A stretch of 64,000 nt of DNA, taken from positions 372,001-436,000 of the forward strand of contig CAVQSI010000041.1 of NCBI GenBank assembly GCA_963715825.1, read 5' to 3'. Source of the stretch: Sva-07 sp963715825. GTDB taxonomy: Bacteria > Actinomycetota > Acidimicrobiia > Acidimicrobiales > Ilumatobacteraceae. Below are positions 7,191 to 16,040 of this stretch, piece after piece (within the stretch, counting starts at the first letter, position 1; each line of letters opens with the position of its first letter). Made by a program: the position numbers and the translations under genes. A model generated the notes under the pieces. The model was given only the letters and a program-made list of their open reading frames with translations. It searched no databases and was not told the origin of the DNA.

Positions 7191-8539
7191 ATGGACGAGT
7201 GGTGGATCGAACCGATGCGCACGGCGTTCGCCGGTCGGTCGATCGTGCTCGCCGGCGCGATGGGATCGTCGTGGACCGAGCACATCGAGCTGCTGCGTGC
7301 GGTCGGGGTGAGCAAGCTGCTCGTGGTGGCCACCGAAGGGCGCGGCGCCGGTCCGTTGCCCGACGTGCCGACGGTGATCGTCGAGCCTCCCGCCGGTCTG
7401 TCGCAGATGGAGCGGATCCACATCGGCGATCGGACGCTGCACGATCCGACCGAGGAGATGGTCGATGCCATCGAGTCGTTCGATCCGAGTGGCGATGCGA
7501 TCGTGGTCGGAACCTTCCTCTCGACGGCTGCACGTTGGTTGGGCGACCGATGGTGTCGTACCGCCGGCCCGAGTGGCTGGCCTTGGAGGACAAGGTGGTC
7601 GTCGACGCGTTCTGGGACCGCGCCGGTGTCGACCGCGAGCCGTCGCGAGTCGCCCGCCTCGACGAGGCGACACACGTTGCATCGGAGCTCGATCGAGGCG
7701 ACGGAACGGTGTGGGCGGCCGACGCCCGCGACGGCTTCAACGGCGGCGCGACACAGACCTACTGGGTCACGGACGACTCGTCGCGTCACCGTGCACTCGA
7801 AGGCCTCCAGCCGGTCTGCGACTCGGTGCGAGTGATGCCGTTCCTCGAGGGCATTCCGTGTTCGGTCCACGGCATCGTGCTGCCCGACGGTGTCGCCGTC
7901 CTCCGGCCGGTGGAGATGGTGACGCTGCGCAGCGGAAACAAGTTCGTCTACGCGGGGTGCGCCACCTACTGGGATCCGGAGCCAGCCGTTCGCGAGCAGA
8001 TGCGAGCGGTTGCTCACCACGCCGGCGAGCAACTCCGACACGAGGTCGACTTCCGTGGGACGTTCACCGTTGACGGCGTGGTGACCTCGGACGGATTCCG
8101 GCCGACCGAACTCAACCCACGATTCGGTGCCGGCATCATGACCATCGCCCGCGGCGCCGGGATCCCGATGGTGCTCGTGAACGATCTGATCGTGGGCGGT
8201 CACGACATCGGTCGGACCGCCGTCGAACTCGAAGCCGATGTCGTTGCGCAGGGCGACGCGCGTCGCGGCGGGGGCACGTGGAGGGGCGGCTTCGACGTCG
8301 ACGTGCAACTCGACGCCGAGCCGCTGCAGTACCGAGACGGCACCTGGTCGTGGACCGAGCCGGGTGGGACGATCGACGGTCGCATCACAGCAGGCGCCGC
8401 ATGGGTCCGCTGCCTGTACGACCAAGCGTCCACTCCGATCGGTCCGTCGACAGGACAGCGAGCCGCCGCGTTCTGGGAGTTCGCCGCCGCGGAGTTCGGC
8501 ACCGACACCGCCGGCCTCTCCCCCGCCCGGTCGTTGTGA
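7191..8539 (+). pseudogene. ATP-grasp domain protein, split by one frameshift
   Basis: Two frames together encode one protein of about 448 aa. The first (from ATG 7191, MDEWWIEPMRTAFAGRS, through GDAIVVGTFLSTAARW) is followed from about 7530-7555 by a second starting around GRPMVSYRRPEWLALEDK and ending at 8539. The change corresponds to loss of one base. The second part contains the ATP-grasp metal/nucleotide motif ELNPRFGAGI and the lysine-bearing ALEDKVVVDAF. It probably ligates a carboxylate to an amine; substrate unknown. Given similar indels in essential genes nearby, a sequence error is likelier than real loss. Confidence 0.7.
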
Positions 8540-8929
8540 TCAGGCGCGAAGCGCCGCGATGGCGTCATCGACCCGATCGACCGGGACGAGGATGTGGTCG
8601 TGGTGGTAGCCGGCGAGCACGTTGCACGGGACGTCGATCGCGGCCAGGCGGGCGCTGACCACAGCGGTGAGGCCGACAGCGTCGAGGCTCGACTGGACGG
8701 TGAGCGTCAACCAGGCGAACTGGATCGTCGTCGCCTGCCCGGCACGTTCGGCCGCCTCGACGGGCAACACGATGGTCGTCAGGCGTCCCTCCTTGACCAC
8801 CGCATGGGCTGCGGCGATCAGCCCGGGTGTGGGCACCTCGACGGCGATGTAGGCGAACACGCCCGGACGTCGCTGCACGTCGAGTGTCGCGAGCATGAGG
8901 TCGAGGTCGGTTTCTCCCGGTGCAACCAT
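8540..8929 (-). CDS. ACT-domain protein (ACT_3/ACT_7 type)
   Basis: 129 aa. GETDLDLMLATLDVQRRPGVF at the start and FAWLTLTVQSSLDAVGLTA in the second half are typical of stand-alone double-ACT proteins. These are assumed to bind amino acids or other small ligands, but their role is not established. ATG 8929 is chosen because similarity begins there; ATG 8941 would add four residues. It is convergent with the ATP-grasp gene with no gap. Confidence 0.75.
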   Translation of the reverse strand: MVAPGETDLDLMLATLDVQRRPGVFAYIAVEVPTPGLIAAAHAVVKEGRLTTIVLPVEAAERAGQATTIQFAWLTLTVQSSLDAVGLTAVVSARLAAIDVPCNVLAGYHHDHILVPVDRVDDAIAALRA

Positions 8930-9032
8930 GCCCCTCAGCATCGCATCCGTGTCACACGGACGTGGCGCGGCCGTCTCGTGGCGCCTCCATGGACAGCGCG
9001 AGGATGGGTGCTCACCGACGAAGGGGACCGTC

Positions 9033-10100
9033 ATGACCACCTCACCACTTCTCCCAGGCCGTCTGGGCACTCCGGATCTCGACATCCGCGACGATCCACG
9101 GGCCGACCCACGCATGTTGGCAGCCATGGCACCGATCGGCCTCGACGTGGCGCCGCCACCGTCGCCCGTCACCGCCGCGAGCTCCCTGGACGACATCTTG
9201 GAGGCGTGCCTGCTCGCCGAGGCCGGATTCGAGATGGCCTTCGGCTTGATCAACCAGCCCACCGAGACACCGGGCGTGTCATCGACCGTCGAGACCATCA
9301 CCGGCTCCGACGGCAACGAGATCACGCTCTACATCCACCGCCCCGACGGCGTCGACACTGCGTTGCCCTGCGTCGTTCACACGCACGGCGGCGGGATGAC
9401 GATCCTGAGCGCAGCAGGTCCGACCTACGTCAGCTGGCGCGACGCACTCGCCGCCTCCGGCCTGGTCGTCGTGGGCGTCGAGTTCCGCAACGCCGGCGGC
9501 ACGTTGGGACCGCATCCGTTCCCGGCAGGTCTGAACGACTGCGCGAGCGCCGCCCGGTGGGTGATCGCGAATCGCGAGGAGCTCGGCGTCTCGACGGTGG
9601 TGATCTCCGGCGAGTCCGGCGGCGGCAACCTGTCGATCGCGACCGCCCTCAAGGCGAACCGTGAGGGCTGGATCGACGGGATCGACGGTGTCTACGCCCA
9701 GTGCCCGTACATCTCCGGCGCCTACGCGAACCCACCGGCGGAGTTGACGTCGCTGTTCGAGAACGACAAATACTTCCTCGACGTCGAGAACATGGGCTCC
9801 ATGGCCAAGGCCTACGACCCGGACGGAACGAACGCGACGAACCCGCTGGCGTGGCCCATGCACGCCAGCTCCGACGATCTGGTCGGCCTGCCGCCTCACG
9901 TCATCTCGGTCAACGAACTCGACCCGCTGCGCGACGAGGGCCTGGTCTACTACCGCAAGCTGGTGGGGGCGGGTGTCAGCGCCGTGAGCCGCACCGTCAA
10001 CGGCACGTGCCACGCCGGCGATTGCCTGTTCGTCGATGCGATGCCCGACGTGTTCGCTGCGACGATCCGCGACATCAAAGGCTTCGCCGACTCGCTCTGA
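9033..10100 (+). CDS. Alpha/beta hydrolase, hormone-sensitive-lipase type esterase
   Basis: 355 aa. The HSL-family oxyanion motif is THGGGM near residue 128, the nucleophile elbow is GESGGG near residue 191, the acid lies in ELDPLRDEG and the histidine in TCHAGD. No signal peptide is visible, so it is probably a cytoplasmic carboxylesterase; substrate unknown. A Shine-Dalgarno-like AAGGGG lies 7-12 nt before ATG 9033. Convergent with pheT. Confidence 0.88.
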   Translation: MTTSPLLPGRLGTPDLDIRDDPRADPRMLAAMAPIGLDVAPPPSPVTAASSLDDILEACLLAEAGFEMAFGLINQPTETPGVSSTVETITGSDGNEITLYIHRPDGVDTALPCVVHTHGGGMTILSAAGPTYVSWRDALAASGLVVVGVEFRNAGGTLGPHPFPAGLNDCASAARWVIANREELGVSTVVISGESGGGNLSIATALKANREGWIDGIDGVYAQCPYISGAYANPPAELTSLFENDKYFLDVENMGSMAKAYDPDGTNATNPLAWPMHASSDDLVGLPPHVISVNELDPLRDEGLVYYRKLVGAGVSAVSRTVNGTCHAGDCLFVDAMPDVFAATIRDIKGFADSL

Positions 10101-10119
10101 GTCCGCATCGCAGCGCCGG

Positions 10120-12486
10120 TCAGCTCCGCAGCTGGGCGCCGAGCTTGGTCGCTGCGGCTTCGACACCACGACGCACGTCGGCGATGTCGGCGTCGGTGAG
10201 GTTTCGATCGGCCGCCTGGAGGCGAACGCGGTACGCCAACGATCTGGTCCCCTCCGCAGCACGCTCGCCGCGGTAGACGTCGAACAGGTCGATGTCGACG
10301 AGCAGTTTCCCCGCGCCCTGGCGGACGGCCTTGTCGACCTTCTCGGCGGGAATGTCCTCGGGGACGACGAACGACAGGTCGAGGTCGCTCGACGGATACC
10401 GACTCGTCGGCTTCCATTGCGTCGGCTTCGGCTCGCGATCGAGCACCTGGTCGAGGTCGAGCTCGAGGATCGCCACGCGTTCGGTCACCTCGAATGCAGC
10501 CAACACGTCCGGGGCCACCTCGCCGACCGCGCCGAGCGGGTCCTTGCCGGCTTGCAGCGTGGCCGAGCGCGTCGCATGGAGGCCGTCCGGCACCTTCGAC
10601 TGATCGATACGCGCACCGGTGCCGAGGGCTGCGGCGAGTTCGCGCCACACCGCCATCGCCGCCGGCGCCTCACGACCGGCGAGCACGACCGTGAGCGCTT
10701 CGTACTCGCCCGGCAACTCGCCCTCGGCAGGCGGATAGACGTGGCCGATCTCGAACAGCGCCACACCCGGGCGGCGATGGGATTCGTTGTAGGCGACCGA
10801 GCGGAGCAGACCCGGGCGTAGCGATGTGCGCAACACGCTCTCCTCGGCGACCAGCGGGTTCGTGATGCTCAGTGCCTCCGACGGCAACCCGGCCTTGGCG
10901 AGCGTGTCGGGCGCGAGAAACGGGTTCGGCATCGCCTCGGAGATCCCGAGGCCGAGCAGCACCTCGCGGGCCAGGCGCCGGCGACGCTGGCGCACACTGA
11001 GCTCGCCATGCACCACCGACTTCGGGACGGTCTTGCCGAGGCGGTCGTAGCCGTAGTGGCGGGCGACCTCCTCGATCACGTCGACCTCCTCGGTCGAATC
11101 GAGTCGCCAGCTCGGCAGGACGACGTCGCGGGTGTCGCCAGCTCCCGACACGGTGAAGCCGATCGGATCCAACAGCCTCGGCAGGTCGTCGGCGTTCAGA
11201 TCCGTCCCGAGGATGCGGTTCACCTCATCGATCCGTACCAGTGTCGAGCGGTGCTCGTCAGGGAGATCGTCACTTCGAGCGTCGACCGCACCGGCGTGGA
11301 CCACCAGGTCCGGGCAGGTCTCGCTCAACAGTTCGGCGAAGCGGGCGATCGCCAACGGCATCCCGTACGGGTCGACGCCGCGTTCGAACCGGGCTGATGC
11401 CTCGGAGCGGAGGTTGGTGCGCGTGACCGTCTGTCCGATCCCCACGAGCGAGAACCATGCCATCTCGAGCGCCACGGTGGTCGTGTGGTCGCTGATCTCG
11501 GTATCGAGGCCGCCCATGACCCCGCCGAGGCCGATGGGGACGTCGTTGGCGTCGCAGATGAACAGGTCGTCGGACGTGAACGTGCGAACCTCGCCGTCGA
11601 GCGTGGTGAGCCGTTCGCCCTCGTTCGCCAGGCGGATCCGGAACCCGCCGCCACCGAGCGTGTCGAGGTCGTAGGCGTGGTTGGGCTGATTGAGCTCCAG
11701 CATCACGTAGTTGCTGACATCGACGACGTTGCTGATCGGTCGCATCCCTGCGGCAGTCAGCCGCCGAGCCATCCAGTCGGCCGACGGCTTGACCTCGATG
11801 CCGGAGATCACCGTCGACGTGAAACGGGCGCACCGCTCGCCGGCGACGATGTCGACCCCGGCGGTCCGTTCGCTGCCGGTGACCGTCAGCGTCGAGGTCG
11901 GCGGGCGGAACTCGACGCCCATCTTGGCCGCGAGGTCGCGGGCAATGCCGACGTAGCCCCAGCAGTCGGGTCGGTTGCGTGTGACATCGGCGTCGATCAG
12001 GACGTCGAGCGTGAGCCCGAGTGCCTCCCCGTACGGGCGACCGAGCGGCACGTCCCGGGGCAGGACCTTGATTCCGGAGTGGTCGTCACCGAGCCCGAGT
12101 TCGCTGGCGGAGCAGAGCATCCCCTCGGAGTCGATGCCGAGGATGCCGCGCCGTTCGATCGTCATGCCGTTCGGCATCGTCGTCCCCAACGTGGCGAGCG
12201 GGACGATGTCGCCCTCGGCCATGTTGAACGCGCCGCACCACACGTGGCGCTCGTGGCCATCGCCCGCGTCGACGTAGACGCGCTGGACCTTGGCGGCATC
12301 AGGATGTTGCTCGAGTCGGAGCACCCGTGCGGTCACGACACCGGGCACGGTCTCGCCCACGGTGGTCACCGAGTCGACCTCGAGGCCGAGCGAGGTGAGG
12401 GCATCGGCGACGCGCTGGACGTCGTCGGCGTTCGTCGGGTCGCCGAAGTCGCCGTAGTCGTTGAGCCATGACAGGAGGACCTTCAT
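10120..12486 (-). CDS. pheT: Phenylalanyl-tRNA synthetase beta subunit
   Basis: 788 aa, full length. The N-terminus MKVLLSWLNDYGDF leads into the OB-fold tRNA-binding domain (about residues 40-150, with GAFNMAEGDIVPLA). B3/B4 and B5 domains follow in the middle, and the C-terminal FDX-ACB domain (SRYPSSDLDLSFVVPED) covers about the last 90 residues. Works as an alpha2-beta2 enzyme with PheS. The ATG overlaps the pheS stop by one base (TGATG). Confidence 0.98.
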   Translation of the reverse strand: MKVLLSWLNDYGDFGDPTNADDVQRVADALTSLGLEVDSVTTVGETVPGVVTARVLRLEQHPDAAKVQRVYVDAGDGHERHVWCGAFNMAEGDIVPLATLGTTMPNGMTIERRGILGIDSEGMLCSASELGLGDDHSGIKVLPRDVPLGRPYGEALGLTLDVLIDADVTRNRPDCWGYVGIARDLAAKMGVEFRPPTSTLTVTGSERTAGVDIVAGERCARFTSTVISGIEVKPSADWMARRLTAAGMRPISNVVDVSNYVMLELNQPNHAYDLDTLGGGGFRIRLANEGERLTTLDGEVRTFTSDDLFICDANDVPIGLGGVMGGLDTEISDHTTTVALEMAWFSLVGIGQTVTRTNLRSEASARFERGVDPYGMPLAIARFAELLSETCPDLVVHAGAVDARSDDLPDEHRSTLVRIDEVNRILGTDLNADDLPRLLDPIGFTVSGAGDTRDVVLPSWRLDSTEEVDVIEEVARHYGYDRLGKTVPKSVVHGELSVRQRRRRLAREVLLGLGISEAMPNPFLAPDTLAKAGLPSEALSITNPLVAEESVLRTSLRPGLLRSVAYNESHRRPGVALFEIGHVYPPAEGELPGEYEALTVVLAGREAPAAMAVWRELAAALGTGARIDQSKVPDGLHATRSATLQAGKDPLGAVGEVAPDVLAAFEVTERVAILELDLDQVLDREPKPTQWKPTSRYPSSDLDLSFVVPEDIPAEKVDKAVRQGAGKLLVDIDLFDVYRGERAAEGTRSLAYRVRLQAADRNLTDADIADVRRGVEAAATKLGAQLRS

Positions 12487-13499
12487 CAGAACTGCTCCAG
12501 GAATCGGATGTCGTCGGAGAACATCTCACGGATGTCGGCCACACCGTGACGCATGATCGCCATCCGGTCGATGCCGAAGCCGAACGCGAAGCCGCTCCAC
12601 TCCTCGGGGTCGAGCCCGCCGGCGCGCAGCACGTTGGGATGCACCATCCCGCACCCACCGAGCTCGATCCAGCTGCCGTCGGGACGCTGGATGTCGAACT
12701 CTGCGGACGGCTCCGTGAAGGGGAAGTAGCTCGGTCGCAGGCGCGACGTGAATCCCGGGCCGAAGAACGCCTTGGTGAACGCCTCGATCGTGCCGGCGAG
12801 ATCGGCCATGGTGATGTCGCGATCGATCACCAGGCCCTCGATCTGGTGGAACACCGGCATGTGCGTCGAGTCGGGTGTGTCTCGCCGGAACACTCGGCCC
12901 GGCGCCACGATGTAGATCGGCGGTTCGCTGTCGAGCATCGTGCGGATCTGGACCGGCGACGTATGCGTCCGCAGCACTGTGGTGCCGGACTGCCCGCCCG
13001 GCGGGACGTGATCGACGAACAAGGTGTCCCATTCGCCTCGAGCAGGGTGCCCGATCGGCATGTTCAGGGCCTCGAAGTTGTGCCAGTCGGTCTCGACCTC
13101 GGGGCCTTCGGCGACCTGGAAGCCCAGTCCGATGAACACGTCCTCCAACCGCTCCCATGCCTGGGTGACGAGATGGGCGTGCCCGCGGGTCGGCTTGCCG
13201 ACGAACTCGGTGAGGTCGAGTCGCTCGGACTCGACACGGACGGCGAGCGCCTCGGCGCCGAGGTCGTCGCGGCGAGCGTCCAACGCCGTGGTGACGGCGG
13301 CGAGTGCCTCGTTGATGGCGGCGCCGGCGGCCTTCTTGTCGTCGATCGAGTCGAGCGAGCCGAGCCGAGTCTTGAGTCGGGCGAGATCGCCCTTCTTGCC
13401 GGTGAGCCGGGTCGTCAACGACGTGACGTCGTCGAGACTCGTTGCCGCGGCGATGTCGGCGAGTGCCGCATCGCGGGCGGCAGTGATGTCAGTGAGCAC
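12486..13499 (-). CDS. pheS: Phenylalanyl-tRNA synthetase alpha subunit
   Basis: Catalytic class II subunit charging tRNA-Phe. 337 aa. An N-terminal coiled coil (LTGKKGDLARLKTRLG) is followed by the catalytic core with motif 2 region THTSPVQIRTM and motif 3 FGFGIDRMAIMRHG. GTG 13499 is preceded by GAAAGG, a fair Shine-Dalgarno. Upstream lies an unusual leader (see 13587-13646). Confidence 0.97.
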   Translation of the reverse strand: MLTDITAARDAALADIAAATSLDDVTSLTTRLTGKKGDLARLKTRLGSLDSIDDKKAAGAAINEALAAVTTALDARRDDLGAEALAVRVESERLDLTEFVGKPTRGHAHLVTQAWERLEDVFIGLGFQVAEGPEVETDWHNFEALNMPIGHPARGEWDTLFVDHVPPGGQSGTTVLRTHTSPVQIRTMLDSEPPIYIVAPGRVFRRDTPDSTHMPVFHQIEGLVIDRDITMADLAGTIEAFTKAFFGPGFTSRLRPSYFPFTEPSAEFDIQRPDGSWIELGGCGMVHPNVLRAGGLDPEEWSGFAFGFGIDRMAIMRHGVADIREMFSDDIRFLEQF

Positions 13500-13586
13500 A
13501 GGGACCTTTCGTGGGCGTCGAACGAGGGGTGATCGGGTGGAGACCCCGGACGAACACAGGAGACGGCACAGGAGCGAGTGACGTGA

Positions 13587-13603
13587 CCCCGGTTCAGCCG
13601 GGG
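13587..13603. promoter_or_regulatory. Hairpin in the pheS leader
   Basis: CCCCGG (13587-13592) and CCGGGG (13598-13603) form a 6-bp GC stem with a 5-nt loop. No T-run follows on either strand, so it is not a standard intrinsic terminator. The stop codon of the small upstream ORF falls in the loop. Confidence 0.35.
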
Positions 13604-13632
13604 CGTCGAAATCGCTGCAACTGGGTCTGCAC
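13594..13632 (-). CDS. Possible 12-aa pheS leader peptide
   Basis: GTG 13632 to TGA 13594 encodes VQTQLQRFRRPG. A -10-like TAGCCT lies 8 nt upstream, so the ORF could be translated from a leaderless transcript. It contains a single Phe, written TTT, a rare codon in this GC-rich DNA, and stops inside the hairpin loop. This could be an attenuation peptide, but one Phe codon is weak evidence and chance is possible. Confidence 0.25.
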   Translation of the reverse strand: MQTQLQRFRRPG

Positions 13633-13815
13633 GACTGCCGAGGCTAGCGCTCCCCCGCCCCGACCGACGTACACGTTGTGCCAGCCACCTCGTGTACGCC
13701 TCGGGGCCGCTCAGCGTCATCCCGATGGATGACCTCGAATCGGCCATCCGGCCCTTGCGATCATCGGTCGTGAAGCGCACGATGAGCGTCGTCAGCGAAC
13801 GAAACGAGACCGACC

Positions 13816-14520
13816 ATGTCGATGTCACCACCCACCGCACCGCCCCCACCGCCACCGCCACCGACGGCGGGGCCCGCCACATCCAGCGCCGCTCCGTACC
13901 CGGCGCGGCTCGCCATCGATCATCCGGAGCAACTGAACCGGGTGACGACGGCGTTCCGGATCATCCTCATCATCCCGATCGCCATCGTCATCGGGATCCT
14001 CACCAACAGCAGCGCGACCACGGTGCAGACCGCAGACGGCGAATGGGTCACCACCACCGGCGCGAGCATCACGGGCGCACTGTTCTTCGCCACGCTGTTG
14101 ATGATTCTGTTCCGCCAGCGCTATCCCCGTTGGTGGTTCGACTTCGCACTGGAGCTCAGCCGTTTCAGCGCCCGCGTCGGGGCCTACTTCGCGCTCCTCA
14201 CCGACAGCTACCCATCGACCGTCGACGAGCAGAGCGTGCACCTCGACATCGACTACCCCGATGACGTCGAGCGAGACCTCAACCGATGGCTGCCACTCGT
14301 CAAGTGGTTCCTTGCCATCCCGCACTACTTCATCTTGTTCTTCCTGTGGATCGGTGCGTTCTTCGCCGTGGTCATCGCGTGGTTCGCGATCCTGTTCACC
14401 GGGCGCTACCCGAAGGGCCTGTTCGACTACGTCGTCGGTGTCGGCCGATGGAGCCTGCGGGTCTACGCCTACGCCTTCCTGCTCGTCACCGACCGCTACC
14501 CACCGTTCGAACTCCGCTGA
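13816..14520 (+). CDS. DUF4389 membrane protein
   Basis: 234 aa. A proline-rich cytoplasmic start (about 25 residues, with eight consecutive prolines) is followed by membrane segments around FRIILIIPIAIVIGIL, ALFFATLLMILF and FILFFLWIGAFFAVVIAWFA. The repeated LFTGRYPKGLFDYVVGVGRW is the DUF4389 signature. Function unknown; these are actinobacterial inner-membrane proteins. Confidence 0.85.
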   Translation: MSMSPPTAPPPPPPPPTAGPATSSAAPYPARLAIDHPEQLNRVTTAFRIILIIPIAIVIGILTNSSATTVQTADGEWVTTTGASITGALFFATLLMILFRQRYPRWWFDFALELSRFSARVGAYFALLTDSYPSTVDEQSVHLDIDYPDDVERDLNRWLPLVKWFLAIPHYFILFFLWIGAFFAVVIAWFAILFTGRYPKGLFDYVVGVGRWSLRVYAYAFLLVTDRYPPFELR

Positions 14521-14587
14521 TCGACCCGCCGCCCGACCGGGAAGAATCGGCCGGACAGACCGAACGACGGTCGGCAAGACTCGCGGC

Positions 14588-14776
14588 GTGGATGTCGTCC
14601 ATCACTTCAGCGAGGACCCCTCGATCGAGCGGTTCCTGCCGCACGTCCCACGCTCGAGTCCGAGGAAGGGACATCGACGGGCCGTGCCGTCGCTCTGGCC
14701 ACTCCACGACGCCGTCCAGTCCCCGGCCTGGGACTTCAGCATCGTTCGAATGCACAACGCCGAGGAGCGGGCGTGA
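14588..14776 (+). pseudogene. Internally deleted remnant of a DUF6886-like gene
   Basis: The 62 codons from GTG 14588 begin VDVVHHFSEDPSIERFLPH, matching the start of DUF6886-type proteins, and end LWPLHDAVQSPAWDFSIVRMHNA, resembling their C-terminus. The middle, normally over 100 residues, is missing and the join is in frame. I read this as an internal deletion leaving a short fusion. It overlaps the GTG of the next gene. The family comparison is from memory. Confidence 0.4.
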
Positions 14777-15312
14777 CGTCAGCGATCCGCCCGACGGGCA
14801 CGAACGACCGTGACGCCATCAGGCGAGTGGTCACAGCGGCCTTCGGGTCCGAGGTCGAGGCCGATCTGGTCGAGCGTATTCGGGCGTCGCCCGGGTACGA
14901 GCCGTCGATGGACCTCGTCGCCGAACTCGACGAACTCGGCGTGGCCGGTCACGTGATGATCAGTCGCGCAGTCCTTCGATCCGATGCCGGAACCGAACGG
15001 TCGATCGTCATGCTCTCGCCACTCTCCGTGTCGCCGGTTGCGCAACGTCGTGGCGTCGGCCGCGATCTCGTGCAGGCGGCCACGGCGATCGCCGACCAAC
15101 GGGGCGAACCGCTGGTCGTCCTCGAAGGAGACCCGGCGTACTACTCCCGGCTCGGATTCGTCCCGGCAGGCGATCACGGCATCACACTTCCACTCCCCGA
15201 CTGGGCTCCCATCACCGCTGCGCAGGTGATGCTGCTGGCCGCCTACGAACCGACCGACGACACACTGCGCGGCACCGTGATCTATCCAGCCGCGTTCGAC
15301 GGGCTCGATTGA
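14773..15312 (+). CDS. GNAT family N-acetyltransferase (YhbS-like)
   Basis: 179 aa from GTG 14773, which overlaps the preceding stop. AAFGSEVEADLVERIRASPG, LSPLSVSPVAQRRGVGRDLV (the acetyl-CoA pyrophosphate loop) and VVLEGDPAYYSRLGFVPAG are characteristic of the YhbS branch. Substrate unknown. Confidence 0.88.
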   Translation: MTSAIRPTGTNDRDAIRRVVTAAFGSEVEADLVERIRASPGYEPSMDLVAELDELGVAGHVMISRAVLRSDAGTERSIVMLSPLSVSPVAQRRGVGRDLVQAATAIADQRGEPLVVLEGDPAYYSRLGFVPAGDHGITLPLPDWAPITAAQVMLLAAYEPTDDTLRGTVIYPAAFDGLD

Positions 15313-15358
15313 GCAGTGCACCAGGCCAAGTCATCCTGATCCGCGCCGTGTCGTGCGG

Positions 15359-16036
15359 TCAGCTCGACGGGGTGCCCTGGTGAAAGTCCAGCAGCCATCG
15401 ACCCTGGTGACGAACCCACAACGACGCCCGGTTGCCGACACCCCTGGGCTCGATGCTCCGGGAGGTGACGAGCACCGCGTCGCGACCCACCACCCGCACC
15501 GTGAGGTCGCTGAGTTCGACGTCGATCGGTCCGATCTCCTGATCGATGATGTCGCTGCGCGTGTACCGACGACCGGACCAGCCGAACTCGCTGAAGGTCT
15601 CGCTGAGGTGGTCGTTCATCCAGGCCTGGTCGCCCCGAGTCGCGTCGGCCCACATCGCATGCTCCAGTGCGATCAATTCGGCGACCGTGTCGGCATCGAG
15701 TTCCGTCACCGCCGGGACCCCAACGCGCAGCCGGTTGCCGTCGGGGTCGGCCAGCTCGACATCGCGGGCCCACGGCTGCTCGTCAACCGTGACCCCGAAC
15801 TCTGCAGCCACCGCGTCGACGTCGTCGACCCAGATGTAGACGAGCCCGTTGGGATTGGCGTCGCCCGCATGTTCCGAGAGGTGGATCTGAGCCCCCTCAC
15901 GCCGGATCCCGACATAGGCAGGAAGGTGTGGTTCGAAGCGGTGTTCGAAGACACGTTCGAAGCCGAGTCGCCGATACCACTCGACGGCCTTGGCTGCATC
16001 GCTGACCCGAAGGATCGGCACGACGTCGGTCGTCAC
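15359..16036 (-). CDS. VOC domain fused to a SnoaL/DUF4440-like domain
   Basis: 225 aa. Residues 1-115 form a VOC domain (VPILRVSDAAKAVEWYRRLG, ending LADPDGNRLRVG) of the bleomycin-resistance type. Residues 120-225 are a cone-shaped NTF2-like DUF4440 domain (LIALEHAMWADATRG, WLLDFHQGTPSS). GTG 16036 fits a GTGA overlap with the methyltransferase gene if that gene's 3' end is corrected for an indel. Ligand unknown. Confidence 0.75.
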   Translation of the reverse strand: MTTDVVPILRVSDAAKAVEWYRRLGFERVFEHRFEPHLPAYVGIRREGAQIHLSEHAGDANPNGLVYIWVDDVDAVAAEFGVTVDEQPWARDVELADPDGNRLRVGVPAVTELDADTVAELIALEHAMWADATRGDQAWMNDHLSETFSEFGWSGRRYTRSDIIDQEIGPIDVELSDLTVRVVGRDAVLVTSRSIEPRGVGNRASLWVRHQGRWLLDFHQGTPSS

Positions 16037-16040
16037 GACG

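Larger units (their letters stand above)
13500..13815. other. Intergenic region between pheS and the DUF4389 gene
   Basis: 316 bp without a conserved gene. On the minus strand it holds a -10-like TAGCCT (13641-13646), a 12-codon ORF, a hairpin (13587-13603), two copies of TCCTGTG and the pheS Shine-Dalgarno, so it looks like a roughly 130-nt pheS leader. I see no tRNA and no T-box-like specifier structure. The right-hand 150 bp contains nothing I can assign except the DUF4389 upstream region. Confidence 0.5.

Noticed and set aside
13500..13650. T-box riboswitch for pheS
   Set aside because: No T-box consensus and no specifier-loop/antiterminator layout; only a short hairpin and a small ORF are visible.
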